Assembly (NCBI GenBank): GCA_003164825.1
Contig: PLUH01000101.1
Coordinates: forward strand, 933 to 7,417
Source: Hyphomicrobiales bacterium
GTDB taxonomy: Bacteria > Pseudomonadota > Alphaproteobacteria > Rhizobiales > Beijerinckiaceae
Length of the DNA stretch: 6,485 nucleotides
Direction of reading: 5' to 3'
The notes beneath the pieces were generated by a model. It worked only from the letters and a program-made list of their open reading frames with translations. It did no database searches and was not told the origin of the DNA. This document shows, piece after piece, positions 1-5,997 of this stretch (the stretch's first letter is position 1; every line of letters begins with the position of its first letter). The position numbers and the translations under genes are program-made.

Positions 1-1265
1 CCGTCAGGAAGCTGGCGCCAGACGCTCGGCAGGAACAGGGCGCGGCGCCGGCCGACGCCGAGAATGAGGCCGTCGCGATCAGGCTCGAGCGCGCTAACGA
101 GCGCCGACTCGCTTCCCGCCGGAATCGGCCGCGGATGCGAGAGGATCGAGATGTCGAGGCGGAGCCCCGGGAGTTCGCTCTCCTTGAGCTGCGCGAAGCG
201 CGGATCGGCGAAGGCCGCCTGCACCGTGTTGGCGATCGCATCGTCGATCAGCGGGCGCCGCGGCGCGGGTGAGCCGATGCAGCCGCGCAGCCGCTCGTTC
301 TCGGTCAGCGTGACGAAGGTCGCCCGCCAGGGGGAAAGCGCCGCCGACTTGCCGTTCAGGCACAGCGCCGGCGGCTTGCCGCCGTTCCGCGCCGCCTCCC
401 CGAGGGCGGCCATGCAGGCCGAAAGCAGAAGCTCGCGATCGGCTTCGGCGAGCCGCGCCGAGGCGGAATATTCGAACGCGAACGCGCCGTAGCCGACGAC
501 ACGCGACGGGTCGGCGCCGACGTCGGCCGAAGTCGCAAGATGCAGGCCGCTCGCCCGCAGGTCGCGCTCGACGGCGATTTCCAGCGCGCCCTTGATGGGC
601 AGGAAGCCGCAGGCCCGGCGCCCTGCGAGCGATGGCGCGTCAAGAGTCTCGATCCGTCGGGCGGTGTCGGCGTCGATCGATTCGGCGCTGCTTCGGTCGA
701 GAAAGTGCGACAGGTCGGAGGAGACCGCGATCGCCGTCTCGGGCCCGCCCCAAACCACGCGCAGCGCCTCGGCGACATCATGCGGATCGGCGTCGCCGAC
801 CAGAATGGGAACGATCTCGAACGGCGCCGGCAACATCGCCTGCAGCATCACGAGATGCATTTCGAGCGAGTGCTCGCCGGCAAACGGCCGCGGGTCGACA
901 AAAACGCCGCGAGCCTTGGCGAGCTCGGCGAGAGCGATCGGGGCGACCGGCGCCTCGCCGAGCGGGGTCAGCCATTTCGCCGCCGGATGGACCGCGAGCC
1001 CATGAAACGCGACCCGGTGCGCGGGACCGACGATGACGATGCGTCGCGGCGGCTCGGCGCGGCGCGCCCACGGGCCGAACGCAGTCGCGGCGACCGAGCC
1101 GGAATAAACGATGCCGGCGTGCGGCGCGACCACGAGCTTCGGCGCGACCCCGCCGTCAGGCCGCGCGCGCTTGCGCATGTCGGCGATCAGCGCACTCAAG
1201 GATTCCGGCTCCGCCGGATAGAACATTCCAGCGACTTGGGCGGGATGGACTTCGCTTGCCAGCAT
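1..1265 (-). CDS. amrB-amrA: AmmeMemoRadiSam proteins B and A fused (MEMO + AMMECR1), 3' end cut by window
   Basis: Translating the minus strand from the ATG at 1265-1263 gives 421 codons without a stop, running off the left edge. Residues about 1-268 are a MEMO domain: VAPHAG (His49), VGPAHR (His83), GEHSLEMHL (130-138), SSDLSHF (182-188) and RRACGFLPI with Cys219. His49, His83 and Cys219 correspond to the His-His-Cys metal site of human MEMO1. Residues about 272 onward are an AMMECR1 domain with its signature LRGCIGS (326-332), then AFADPRFAQL and LDISILS; perhaps its last 30-40 residues lie outside the window. The start has a GGGG stretch 6-9 bases upstream and no in-frame ATG or GTG before it, and the MEMO fold begins at once (VAGMFYPAE). 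MEMO resembles class III extradiol dioxygenases and binds metal; no reaction is established for the bacterial set. It is divergent from amrS, the expected third partner. The domain assignment is secure; the cellular role is unknown. Confidence 0.93.
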   Translation of the reverse strand, partial: MLASEVHPAQVAGMFYPAEPESLSALIADMRKRARPDGGVAPKLVVAPHAGIVYSGSVAATAFGPWARRAEPPRRIVIVGPAHRVAFHGLAVHPAAKWLTPLGEAPVAPIALAELAKARGVFVDPRPFAGEHSLEMHLVMLQAMLPAPFEIVPILVGDADPHDVAEALRVVWGGPETAIAVSSDLSHFLDRSSAESIDADTARRIETLDAPSLAGRRACGFLPIKGALEIAVERDLRASGLHLATSADVGADPSRVVGYGAFAFEYSASARLAEADRELLLSACMAALGEAARNGGKPPALCLNGKSAALSPWRATFVTLTENERLRGCIGSPAPRRPLIDDAIANTVQAAFADPRFAQLKESELPGLRLDISILSHPRPIPAGSESALVSALEPDRDGLILGVGRRRALFLPSVWRQLPD

Positions 1266-1394
1266 GGCGACGCCCCGTCGATTTCCTGGTAAATCTAGCC
1301 CCGCGGACGGCGCCGCGCCAGAGCAGTCGGGCCTGACGGCGACGATATCCCGCAGGGATCATGGAGCGGCTGCCGCAAGGGCGGCCGAAGGGCG
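1266..1394. promoter_or_regulatory. divergent intergenic region between amrB-amrA and amrS
   Basis: This 129-bp gap must carry the start signals of both divergent genes unless amrS is expressed from elsewhere. I see no convincing -35/-10 pair on either strand. The only A/T-rich island is around 1281-1297 (ATTTCCTGGTAAATCTA); it holds weak -10-like hexamers (TAAATC on plus, TAGATT on minus), neither with a good -35 at the right distance. A perfect 13-bp palindrome, ATCCCGCAGGGAT, lies at 1347-1359 and is listed separately. Regulatory function is inferred from position alone. Confidence 0.45.
1347..1359. promoter_or_regulatory. 13-bp palindrome in the amr divergent gap
   Basis: ATCCC-GCA-GGGAT has perfect 5-bp arms around a 3-base centre. 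It sits 35 bases upstream of the amrS start codon. It could be a binding site for a dimeric regulator, or a short hairpin in the amrS leader if transcription starts further upstream. In GC-rich DNA a 5-bp palindrome can arise by chance, so this is only a candidate. Confidence 0.25.
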
Positions 1395-2489
1395 ATGGAC
1401 GCCGAGGATTGCGTCGACGTCGGCTACTGGACGAGGCTCGAGGACGGGCGGATCGAATGCCGCCTATGCCCGCGCTTCTGCAAGATGCGCCCGGGGCAGC
1501 GGGGCTTGTGCTTCGTGCGCCGCGCGCGCGAAGACGGCGAGGGCATGGAGCTCACCGGCTACGGCCGCTCGACCGGCTTCTGCGTCGATCCGATCGAGAA
1601 GAAGCCGCTGAACCACTTCCTGCCGGGCTCGGCGGTGCTGTCGTTCGGCACCGCCGGCTGCAACCTCGCCTGCGCCTTCTGCCAGAACCACGACATCTCC
1701 AAGAGCCGCGAGGTCGCGCAGTTGAGCGCGCGCGCAATGCCGGAGACGATCGCGCGCGCGGCCGAGCGCCTGGGCTGCGCCAGCGTCGCCTATACCTACA
1801 ACGATCCGGTCATCTTCATGGAATATGCGCTCGACACGGCGGCGGCCTGTCGGGCGCGAGGCGTGAAGAACGTCGCTGTCACCGCCGGCTTCATTTGCGA
1901 AGAGCCGCGCAAGCGACTCTTTGCGGCGATGGACGCGGCCAACGTCGATCTCAAGGCGTTCACCGAGCGCTTCTATGCGAAGCGTTGCGTCGGCGCGCTC
2001 GAGCCGGTCCTCGATACGCTCAAATACCTCGTGCACGAGACCGATGTGTGGACCGAGATCACGACGCTGATCATTCCGGGCGAGAACGACTCGGACGACG
2101 AGATCGAGGCGCTCACGCAATGGGTGGGGCGAGAGTTGAGGGCGGATGTGCCGCTGCATTTCACCGCCTTCCACCCCGACTATCACATGCTGGAAACGGC
2201 GCCGACGCCGCCGGCGACGCTGCAGAAGGCGCGCTCGATCGCGATCAAGAACGGGCTTCATCACGTCTATGTCGGCAATGTCCACGATCCGGCGCGCCAG
2301 GCGACGCTCTGCCCGACCTGCGGCGCGCGGGCGATCGGGCGCGACGGCTATACGATCACTCGTTACGCGCTCGACGCGGCCGGCGCGTGCAGGTCGTGCG
2401 GCACGCCGATGGCCGGCCTATTCGCCGCGAAGCCGGGCGCGTGGGGCTCGCGGCGGCTGCCGGTGGACATCGAGCGCTACGCGGCGTGA
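1395..2489 (+). CDS. amrS: AmmeMemoRadiSam system radical SAM enzyme
   Basis: The 364-residue protein has the full AmrS layout. The N-terminal cysteine cluster (Cys22, Cys25, Cys29, Cys39; RLCPRFCKMRPGQRGLC) precedes the radical SAM site CNLACAFCQN, where Cys89, Cys93 and Cys96 ligate the [4Fe-4S] cluster that cleaves S-adenosylmethionine. Then come AYTYNDPV (132-139), NVDLKAF (183-189), LHFTAFHPDYHM (254-265) and YVGNVHD (292-298). The tail carries two CxxC pairs (Cys306/309 and Cys332/335), typical of AmrS and likely binding another metal or cluster. The family is close to pyruvate formate-lyase activating enzymes, but no glycyl radical partner is visible nearby. The substrate is unknown; co-occurrence with MEMO and AMMECR1 domains suggests joint action. 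The ATG at 1395 is the only in-frame start before the conserved region. Its Shine-Dalgarno-like GAAGGG lies only 2 bases upstream, which is close. The gene ends 13 bp from the end of the facing DUF4239 gene. Confidence 0.95.
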   Translation: MDAEDCVDVGYWTRLEDGRIECRLCPRFCKMRPGQRGLCFVRRAREDGEGMELTGYGRSTGFCVDPIEKKPLNHFLPGSAVLSFGTAGCNLACAFCQNHDISKSREVAQLSARAMPETIARAAERLGCASVAYTYNDPVIFMEYALDTAAACRARGVKNVAVTAGFICEEPRKRLFAAMDAANVDLKAFTERFYAKRCVGALEPVLDTLKYLVHETDVWTEITTLIIPGENDSDDEIEALTQWVGRELRADVPLHFTAFHPDYHMLETAPTPPATLQKARSIAIKNGLHHVYVGNVHDPARQATLCPTCGARAIGRDGYTITRYALDAAGACRSCGTPMAGLFAAKPGAWGSRRLPVDIERYAA

Positions 2490-2502
2490 GGGCGCAAGTC
2501 GC

Positions 2503-3261
2503 TTACGTTAGCGAGTCCAGCATCTGATCGTAGGCGCCGGAGGGAATGCGGAACACGCCGCTGAACGGCTGGTTGAGCTCGAGAATGAGAAAGATCGCGC
2601 TTCCGACCGCGAAGCCGCCGAAGCCGAGCGCGGTCAGCGTGGTGGCGTTGAGACGCGAGAGCAGTCCATAGCCGCAAAACAGGATTAGCGCCCACGACAC
2701 CACGATCACCACCAACGGCCAGGAGACGGAGCTCGCCAGTTGCAGCGACACCAGCAGGCGGGTCTGCTCGATCGCGGCGACGTCGCCAATGGCGGCGGCG
2801 GCGAATTGCCGCTGGGCCGGGGTCTTCGGATCGAGCGAGGCGACATATTCATCCAGCTCCCTGAGGTGCGGTAGCGGCTCGCCGACCGAAAGCGCCCGCG
2901 GGGTCGGCGCGGCTCCGCCCCACACCATGAGGTGGACGCCCTGCAGCGTCTCCTTCATCCTCGCCCGCGCCGGCGCGGTTTCCGGTCCGAATTCGGTCAG
3001 CGCGAGATTGAGCTGAATGGCGCGGGCGGCGAACGTCTCCATCTCCGATTTCTGGGTCGAATAGAAGCTGTAAGCCGAGCCGACCAGGGTGCCCAGCACC
3101 AGCGCGAGCAGGAGCGAGATGAGGCCGACGATCGCGCCGATCATGTCGCGCGAGCGATCCGACGTGTGCGGCTCCGGCAGGAGCTTCTGAACATAGAGTC
3201 CGGCGACGCCGGAGGCGAAAGCGCCGAGGGCGACGCCGATGCAGAGCCAAACCGTCCACAT
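2503..3261 (-). CDS. DUF4239 (bestrophin-like domain) membrane protein
   Basis: This 252-residue protein has four predicted membrane helices in the pairing typical of DUF4239: about residues 3-24 and 41-63, then a soluble middle (64-180), then 181-203 and 208-228. Family hallmarks are LLLALVLGTLVGSAYSFY (50-67) followed by an amphipathic stretch, and the late LILELNQPFSG (225-235). DUF4239 is described as resembling bestrophin chloride channels, but no bacterial member's transport role is established as far as I know, so channel function is only a hypothesis. I place the start at the ATG at 3261-3259 because GAGGGAAG (plus-strand 3266-3273) lies 4 bases upstream. An in-frame upstream start at 3336 would add 25 poorly hydrophobic residues without a comparable binding site. 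The gene is on the same strand as the hydrolase upstream but 156 bp away, so co-transcription is uncertain. It ends 13 bp from amrS, tail to tail. Confidence 0.8.
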   Translation of the reverse strand: MWTVWLCIGVALGAFASGVAGLYVQKLLPEPHTSDRSRDMIGAIVGLISLLLALVLGTLVGSAYSFYSTQKSEMETFAARAIQLNLALTEFGPETAPARARMKETLQGVHLMVWGGAAPTPRALSVGEPLPHLRELDEYVASLDPKTPAQRQFAAAAIGDVAAIEQTRLLVSLQLASSVSWPLVVIVVSWALILFCGYGLLSRLNATTLTALGFGGFAVGSAIFLILELNQPFSGVFRIPSGAYDQMLDSLT

Positions 3262-3265
3262 GGAT

Positions 3266-3273
3266 CTTCCCTC
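3266..3273 (-). promoter_or_regulatory. ribosome binding site deciding the DUF4239 start
   Basis: Read on the minus strand this is GAGGGAAG, four bases before the ATG at 3261 (six bases from the GAGGGA core). It supports the 252-residue form over the 277-residue one that would begin at 3336. Confidence 0.6.
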
Positions 3274-3396
3274 GCCGAAGCGCCCGAATCGAAACGCCGC
3301 CATTAGCGATGAGGCCGCAGAATCGCAGTGCGCCACGGCCTACAATGGGACATCGGAACGCGCAATCCAAGCGCCCCGCCCACTTGCGAAATCCGT

Positions 3397-3427
3397 CATC
3401 GCGAGGAGCCTGCTGGGCTAAGCGATG
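3397..3427. repeat. imperfect hairpin / REP-like element at the 3' end of the hydrolase gene
   Basis: Outer arms CATCGC (3397-3402) and GCGATG (3422-3427) enclose inner arms AGCC (3407-3410) and GGCT (3416-3419), with loop TGCTG and an unequal internal loop (GAGG against AA). The structure spans the stop codon of the hydrolase gene, which is read on the minus strand. The surrounding CGTCATCGCGAGGAGC resembles the head of a dispersed palindromic repeat common in alphaproteobacterial genomes (CGTCATTGCGAGGAGC type), recalled from general knowledge. No T-run follows on either strand, so it is not a canonical intrinsic terminator. It may still help end or stabilise the transcript. Confidence 0.4.
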
Positions 3428-5160
3428 TTATCGGACAGGTCCATCGATTCGGGGAGCTCATGGGACCGCATCGGCAGCCGGTCGGACAGCATGACCCGAA
3501 TTTGATGATCGGCGCACGCGCTCACCATGGCGTCCTGGCCGCCGAAAGCCACGAGGCTTTGGTTGAACCCGAGACAGGCGAGACGGTAGATCAGCCGTTG
3601 CGCGACCGCGCCGTCGAAATAGCCGCCGTGCACATCGACCCGGCCCATGACGTACAGGACGAGGAGCTTGAGCTGCTCCCATAGGGGAATACTCGCGTCG
3701 GGGTCGTTTCGCTTGACGTCCAGCGCTTCGGTCAGCATTCCCTTTGGCGGCGTCCCGTCTATGTAATCCGTGCAGTCGAAAAAGGTGAACGCTCGCGCCA
3801 CAATTGTGGGCTCTTGACGCGTGACCGCTCCGGAGAGCTGCGCCAGCGTCCGGGTTCCGGCGCGCAGGATGTCGAGCAGATTCGGGCCCGGCGGCGTCGC
3901 GCCGAAAGCACTGGCGAGGATCTCAGTGTTGCCGAGCCGATAACCGTAGATTCGCTTCATTGTTGGAAAGGTGAAATAGTTGACCGAGGTGGATATGGCC
4001 CGCAGCACCTCATCGCCTTCGTTGCTGAAGAGATAGGCTTCGCGGAATCGCCTCAGCGAAGAGGCGAGGAAATTGGCGCGGACGGCGAGAAGGGCCTCGG
4101 CCGGAATGTCGGGGGAAATAAGGACGAACCGCATCAAACTGAAGACGTGTCCGATCCGCCCGGGGACCTCGTCGTCCTCTTCTTCCCGCTCCCTCACGGC
4201 CATTTCCGGCCGCAGCCGTCCGGACAGAAACGTCCGGATGACGTCCTTCCCGAACACGTCCGAGAGGATCCGGATCGCGTTCGTGACGACCAACGCGCCC
4301 ATGCTGTGGCCAATGAACGACAGGGCGATGCGCCGCCGATGCGCCGTCACGCCCTTCTCGCCCGCCTGCTCGAGCCGGCGCACCGCCTCCCGGTCGATCT
4401 GACGGATCACCTCGACGAGATCGGGCACGCCATAATTGGTCGCCCGGTAGACGTCGCGGAAATAGACGATGGCGCGCAGGAGCGCGAGGATAGCGATGGT
4501 GAAGATCAGGAGGAAGCCGACCATCATTATGGCTAGCTCCAGCCGCCACAACAGGTCCGCTTGCCACACGGCCAGAAGCCTGAGAAGCGCCACGATGATC
4601 CAGCTGGCGACGAGGATCGCGAGCGCCGACGCCGCGAGGATGACGAGCGGCAGGAACGGCAGCGCTGACAAGCTGCTGCCCAAGACCGATCCAATCCGCT
4701 CCGAGGGCCAACGATAACCCACGCACACGGTCCTGCGGGCGGGATCGCCGAAGAGACTGTTCTGGTCGCTCACCAGCGCATCGAGCGCCTTGGCGTAGAA
4801 TTCGAGCGCCCGATCGCGCGGCGTATTGAAGCCATGCACCATGACGACAAGATTGGCGTCGGCCTGCGGATCAAGCGCGGGCGTGAGGAACTCGGCGATC
4901 TCCTCGACCGCCTGGTCCGCATCGACGTAGGTCAGCCCCTCCGGCGCGTTCCCGCCGGGATCGAAACCCTGCTCGACGCTGTCCGGCGCCGTGCTTTCAA
5001 CGAAATAGAATCGCGCGTTGGCGATTTGGTCGACGGTCGAATAGACGCGAAAATCCGCCGGCGAGCCCGCTCTCGCCGCAAGACCGGGGTCCGCCGCATC
5101 CTGACCGGCCGCCATCGAATGTCCCCCCGCGCTGAGGTCCTCCCCTTGAAACGCGAGCAT
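3418..5160 (-). CDS. membrane-anchored alpha/beta hydrolase (DUF900-like esterase/lipase fold)
   Basis: Residue numbers here count from the upstream TTG at 5184 (588 residues); I prefer the ATG at 5160 (580 residues), preceded by a GAGG. Another ATG at 5115 has a G-rich stretch (GGGGGG) before it. VVMVHGFNTP (113-122) is the oxyanion strand, YRWPS (157-161) matches the WPS motif of DUF900 proteins, and SFIGHSMGALVV (289-300) is the nucleophile elbow with Ser294. LISPDIPAEAL (355-365) and YLFSNEGDEVL (384-394) follow, with Asp391 the likely acid, and VDVHGGYF (516-523) gives His519 as the likely base. Between WPS and the elbow sits an insert with two long hydrophobic helices, about 175-200 and 216-240, so both halves of the fold return to the same membrane side. 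Arginines flanking the hairpin suggest the cytoplasm. The substrate is unknown; lipid ester or other acyl hydrolysis is plausible. It lies 42 bp downstream of gntR on the same strand, so read-through is possible. Confidence 0.85.
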   Translation of the reverse strand: MLAFQGEDLSAGGHSMAAGQDAADPGLAARAGSPADFRVYSTVDQIANARFYFVESTAPDSVEQGFDPGGNAPEGLTYVDADQAVEEIAEFLTPALDPQADANLVVMVHGFNTPRDRALEFYAKALDALVSDQNSLFGDPARRTVCVGYRWPSERIGSVLGSSLSALPFLPLVILAASALAILVASWIIVALLRLLAVWQADLLWRLELAIMMVGFLLIFTIAILALLRAIVYFRDVYRATNYGVPDLVEVIRQIDREAVRRLEQAGEKGVTAHRRRIALSFIGHSMGALVVTNAIRILSDVFGKDVIRTFLSGRLRPEMAVREREEEDDEVPGRIGHVFSLMRFVLISPDIPAEALLAVRANFLASSLRRFREAYLFSNEGDEVLRAISTSVNYFTFPTMKRIYGYRLGNTEILASAFGATPPGPNLLDILRAGTRTLAQLSGAVTRQEPTIVARAFTFFDCTDYIDGTPPKGMLTEALDVKRNDPDASIPLWEQLKLLVLYVMGRVDVHGGYFDGAVAQRLIYRLACLGFNQSLVAFGGQDAMVSACADHQIRVMLSDRLPMRSHELPESMDLSDNIA

Positions 5161-5202
5161 GCCCTCGTTGTCCGCGGCAGGCAAGGAGCCGTCAGCACAT
5201 CG

Positions 5203-5907
5203 TCATGCTTTGCGCTCCGCCACGCGCCTCAGCGCAACCGCCGCCGCCCGTTCGAGATGCGCGCGCATGCGCGCCGACGCGGCTTCCGAGTTGCAATCGA
5301 GAATTGCCTGCGCGACGGCGCGGTGCTCCTGCACCGACGCGTTGAGCACGGCTGGCGTCAGCACGTCGCCGACTTGGGCCATGATGAGCGGCAATTGCAG
5401 CCGCGCCGCGAGATCGCGAAGCTGCAGATTGTCGGCCAGCGCCATCACCGCGTCGTGGAAGGCGGCGTTCTCCTTGAGATACTCGCATGGGTTCCGGGGC
5501 GCGTCGGCGTAGATCGGCTGGATCGCGGCGACGAAGCCCGCCCGCCGCTCAAAAGCGTCGGCCGCAGCGGCAAGCCGGGCGGCGAGCGCCTCCATTTCGA
5601 TCCGGATTAAGAACAGTTCGCGGATCTCGCGCTCGGTCAGGCGCCGCACGACCGCGCCGCGGTGCGGCCAATGCTCGATCAGCCCGTCGGCGGTGAGGCG
5701 CCGCAGCGCCTCCCGCACCGGGCCGCGGCTGACGGCGAAGCGGGATGTGAGGTCGCTTTCGACCAGCCGCGATCCCGGCTGGAGCCGCCCGGCCAGAATG
5801 TCGTCGCGCAACCGTTCGACGATGAAGGCGACGGTCGCGCCATGCGCCGGCGGGACCGGGGCGCGCGGTCCCGTGATAGCCCTCTGCCGGATCGCGGCGT
5901 TTGACAC
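5203..5907 (-). CDS. GntR-family transcriptional regulator, FadR subfamily (FCD ligand domain)
   Basis: The 234-residue protein has the usual two parts. Residues about 24-92 are a winged helix-turn-helix: IVERLRDDILAGRLQPGSRL, then SDLTSRFAVSRGPVREALRRL and the wing LIEHWPHRGAVVRRL. Residues about 95-228 are an all-helical FCD domain; Asn147/His151 (NAAFHDAV), His195 (EHRAV) and His217 (RAHLERA) fit the metal- and ligand-binding positions of this class, with Glu104 in the first FCD helix. FCD regulators usually sense small carboxylates or acyl compounds and release DNA on binding. The start is GTG at 5907, with GAGG about six bases upstream, and the first codons overlap the -35 box of the facing lyase-like gene. 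The palindrome at 5925-5937 lies 18-30 bases before the start codon, so autoregulation is likely. Its probable target is the divergent gene at 5998. The effector is not known; a substrate or product of that pathway is the natural guess. Confidence 0.93.
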   Translation of the reverse strand: MSNAAIRQRAITGPRAPVPPAHGATVAFIVERLRDDILAGRLQPGSRLVESDLTSRFAVSRGPVREALRRLTADGLIEHWPHRGAVVRRLTEREIRELFLIRIEMEALAARLAAAADAFERRAGFVAAIQPIYADAPRNPCEYLKENAAFHDAVMALADNLQLRDLAARLQLPLIMAQVGDVLTPAVLNASVQEHRAVAQAILDCNSEAASARMRAHLERAAAVALRRVAERKA

Positions 5908-5929
5908 GGCCCTCGTCTCTCAATATTGT
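5901..5929 (+). promoter_or_regulatory. sigma70-type promoter of the citryl-CoA lyase-like gene
   Basis: TTGACA at 5901-5906, a 17-base spacer, and TATTGT at 5924-5929 give a perfect -35 and a 4-of-6 -10. Transcription would begin near 5936, about 60 bases before the ATG at 5998. The -35 overlaps the first codons of the divergent gntR gene, so the two transcription units share DNA here. Confidence 0.65.
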
Positions 5930-5937
5930 CCTACAAT
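5925..5937. promoter_or_regulatory. primary GntR/FadR-type operator
   Basis: ATTGT-CCT-ACAAT is a perfect palindrome with 5-bp arms. Its core TTGTCCTACAA (5926-5936) fits the FadR-subfamily operator consensus TNGTNNNACNA at every fixed position. It covers most of the -10 box and the expected start site of the plus-strand promoter and lies just upstream of the gntR start codon. Bound repressor should block the lyase-like gene. That the adjacent GntR protein is the one that binds is inference from the match and the divergent layout. Confidence 0.75.
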
Positions 5938-5947
5938 CGTCCTACAC
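5937..5947. promoter_or_regulatory. second, imperfect operator copy one helical turn away
   Basis: TCGTCCTACAC repeats the primary operator core with the final A changed to C, so it fits TNGTNNNACNA at all but one fixed position. GTCCTACA is exactly repeated at 5928-5935 and 5939-5946, a register of 11 bp. That places two dimers on nearly the same face of the helix, which would allow cooperative binding. Confidence 0.5.
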
Positions 5948-5986
5948 CCGTTCGCCGCTGGCGGGAAGCGAGGGGTCTGCGACGCC

Positions 5987-5992
5987 GGGAGG
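5987..5992 (+). promoter_or_regulatory. ribosome binding site of the citryl-CoA lyase-like gene
   Basis: GGGAGG lies five bases before the ATG at 5998, a strong and well-spaced Shine-Dalgarno site. It fixes the start of this edge-truncated gene. Confidence 0.75.
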
Positions 5993-5997
5993 GCGCG

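Noticed and set aside
540..1292. Long plus-strand open frame of about 250 codons opposite the AmrB-AmrA gene
   Set aside because: The minus-strand frame through the same DNA encodes recognisable MEMO motifs with intact metal ligands. The plus-strand product is Arg-rich low-complexity text typical of antisense frames in GC-rich DNA.
1464..2285. A 273-codon minus-strand frame opposite amrS
   Set aside because: Composition is Arg/Ala/Asp-rich with poly-Arg runs and no domain; it is an antisense shadow of amrS.
2499..2514. Small inverted repeat TCGCT-N6-AGCGA between amrS and the DUF4239 gene, considered as a bidirectional terminator
   Set aside because: The stem is only 5 bp with a 6-base loop, overlaps the DUF4239 stop codon, and has no T-run on either side.
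1361..2527. A 388-codon plus-strand frame overlapping amrS, longer than amrS itself
   Set aside because: It lacks any family motif, while the frame starting at 1395 carries the radical SAM cysteines and the AmrS tail. It is an out-of-frame shadow.
3330..3365. Possible promoter for the DUF4239 gene (TTGGAT-N17-CATTGT on the minus strand)
   Set aside because: Both hexamers are poor matches and the fit depends on choosing among several weak alternatives, so it was not listed.
3814..4536. A 240-codon plus-strand frame opposite the hydrolase gene
   Set aside because: The minus-strand frame contains the GHSMG elbow and membrane helices at this position; the plus frame has no recognisable feature.
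5930..5975. Possible minus-strand promoter for gntR (GACAAT as -10)
   Set aside because: The -10-like hexamer matches 4 of 6 but the base stretch at the proper -35 distance shows no resemblance to TTGACA. A gntR promoter must exist but I cannot place it.
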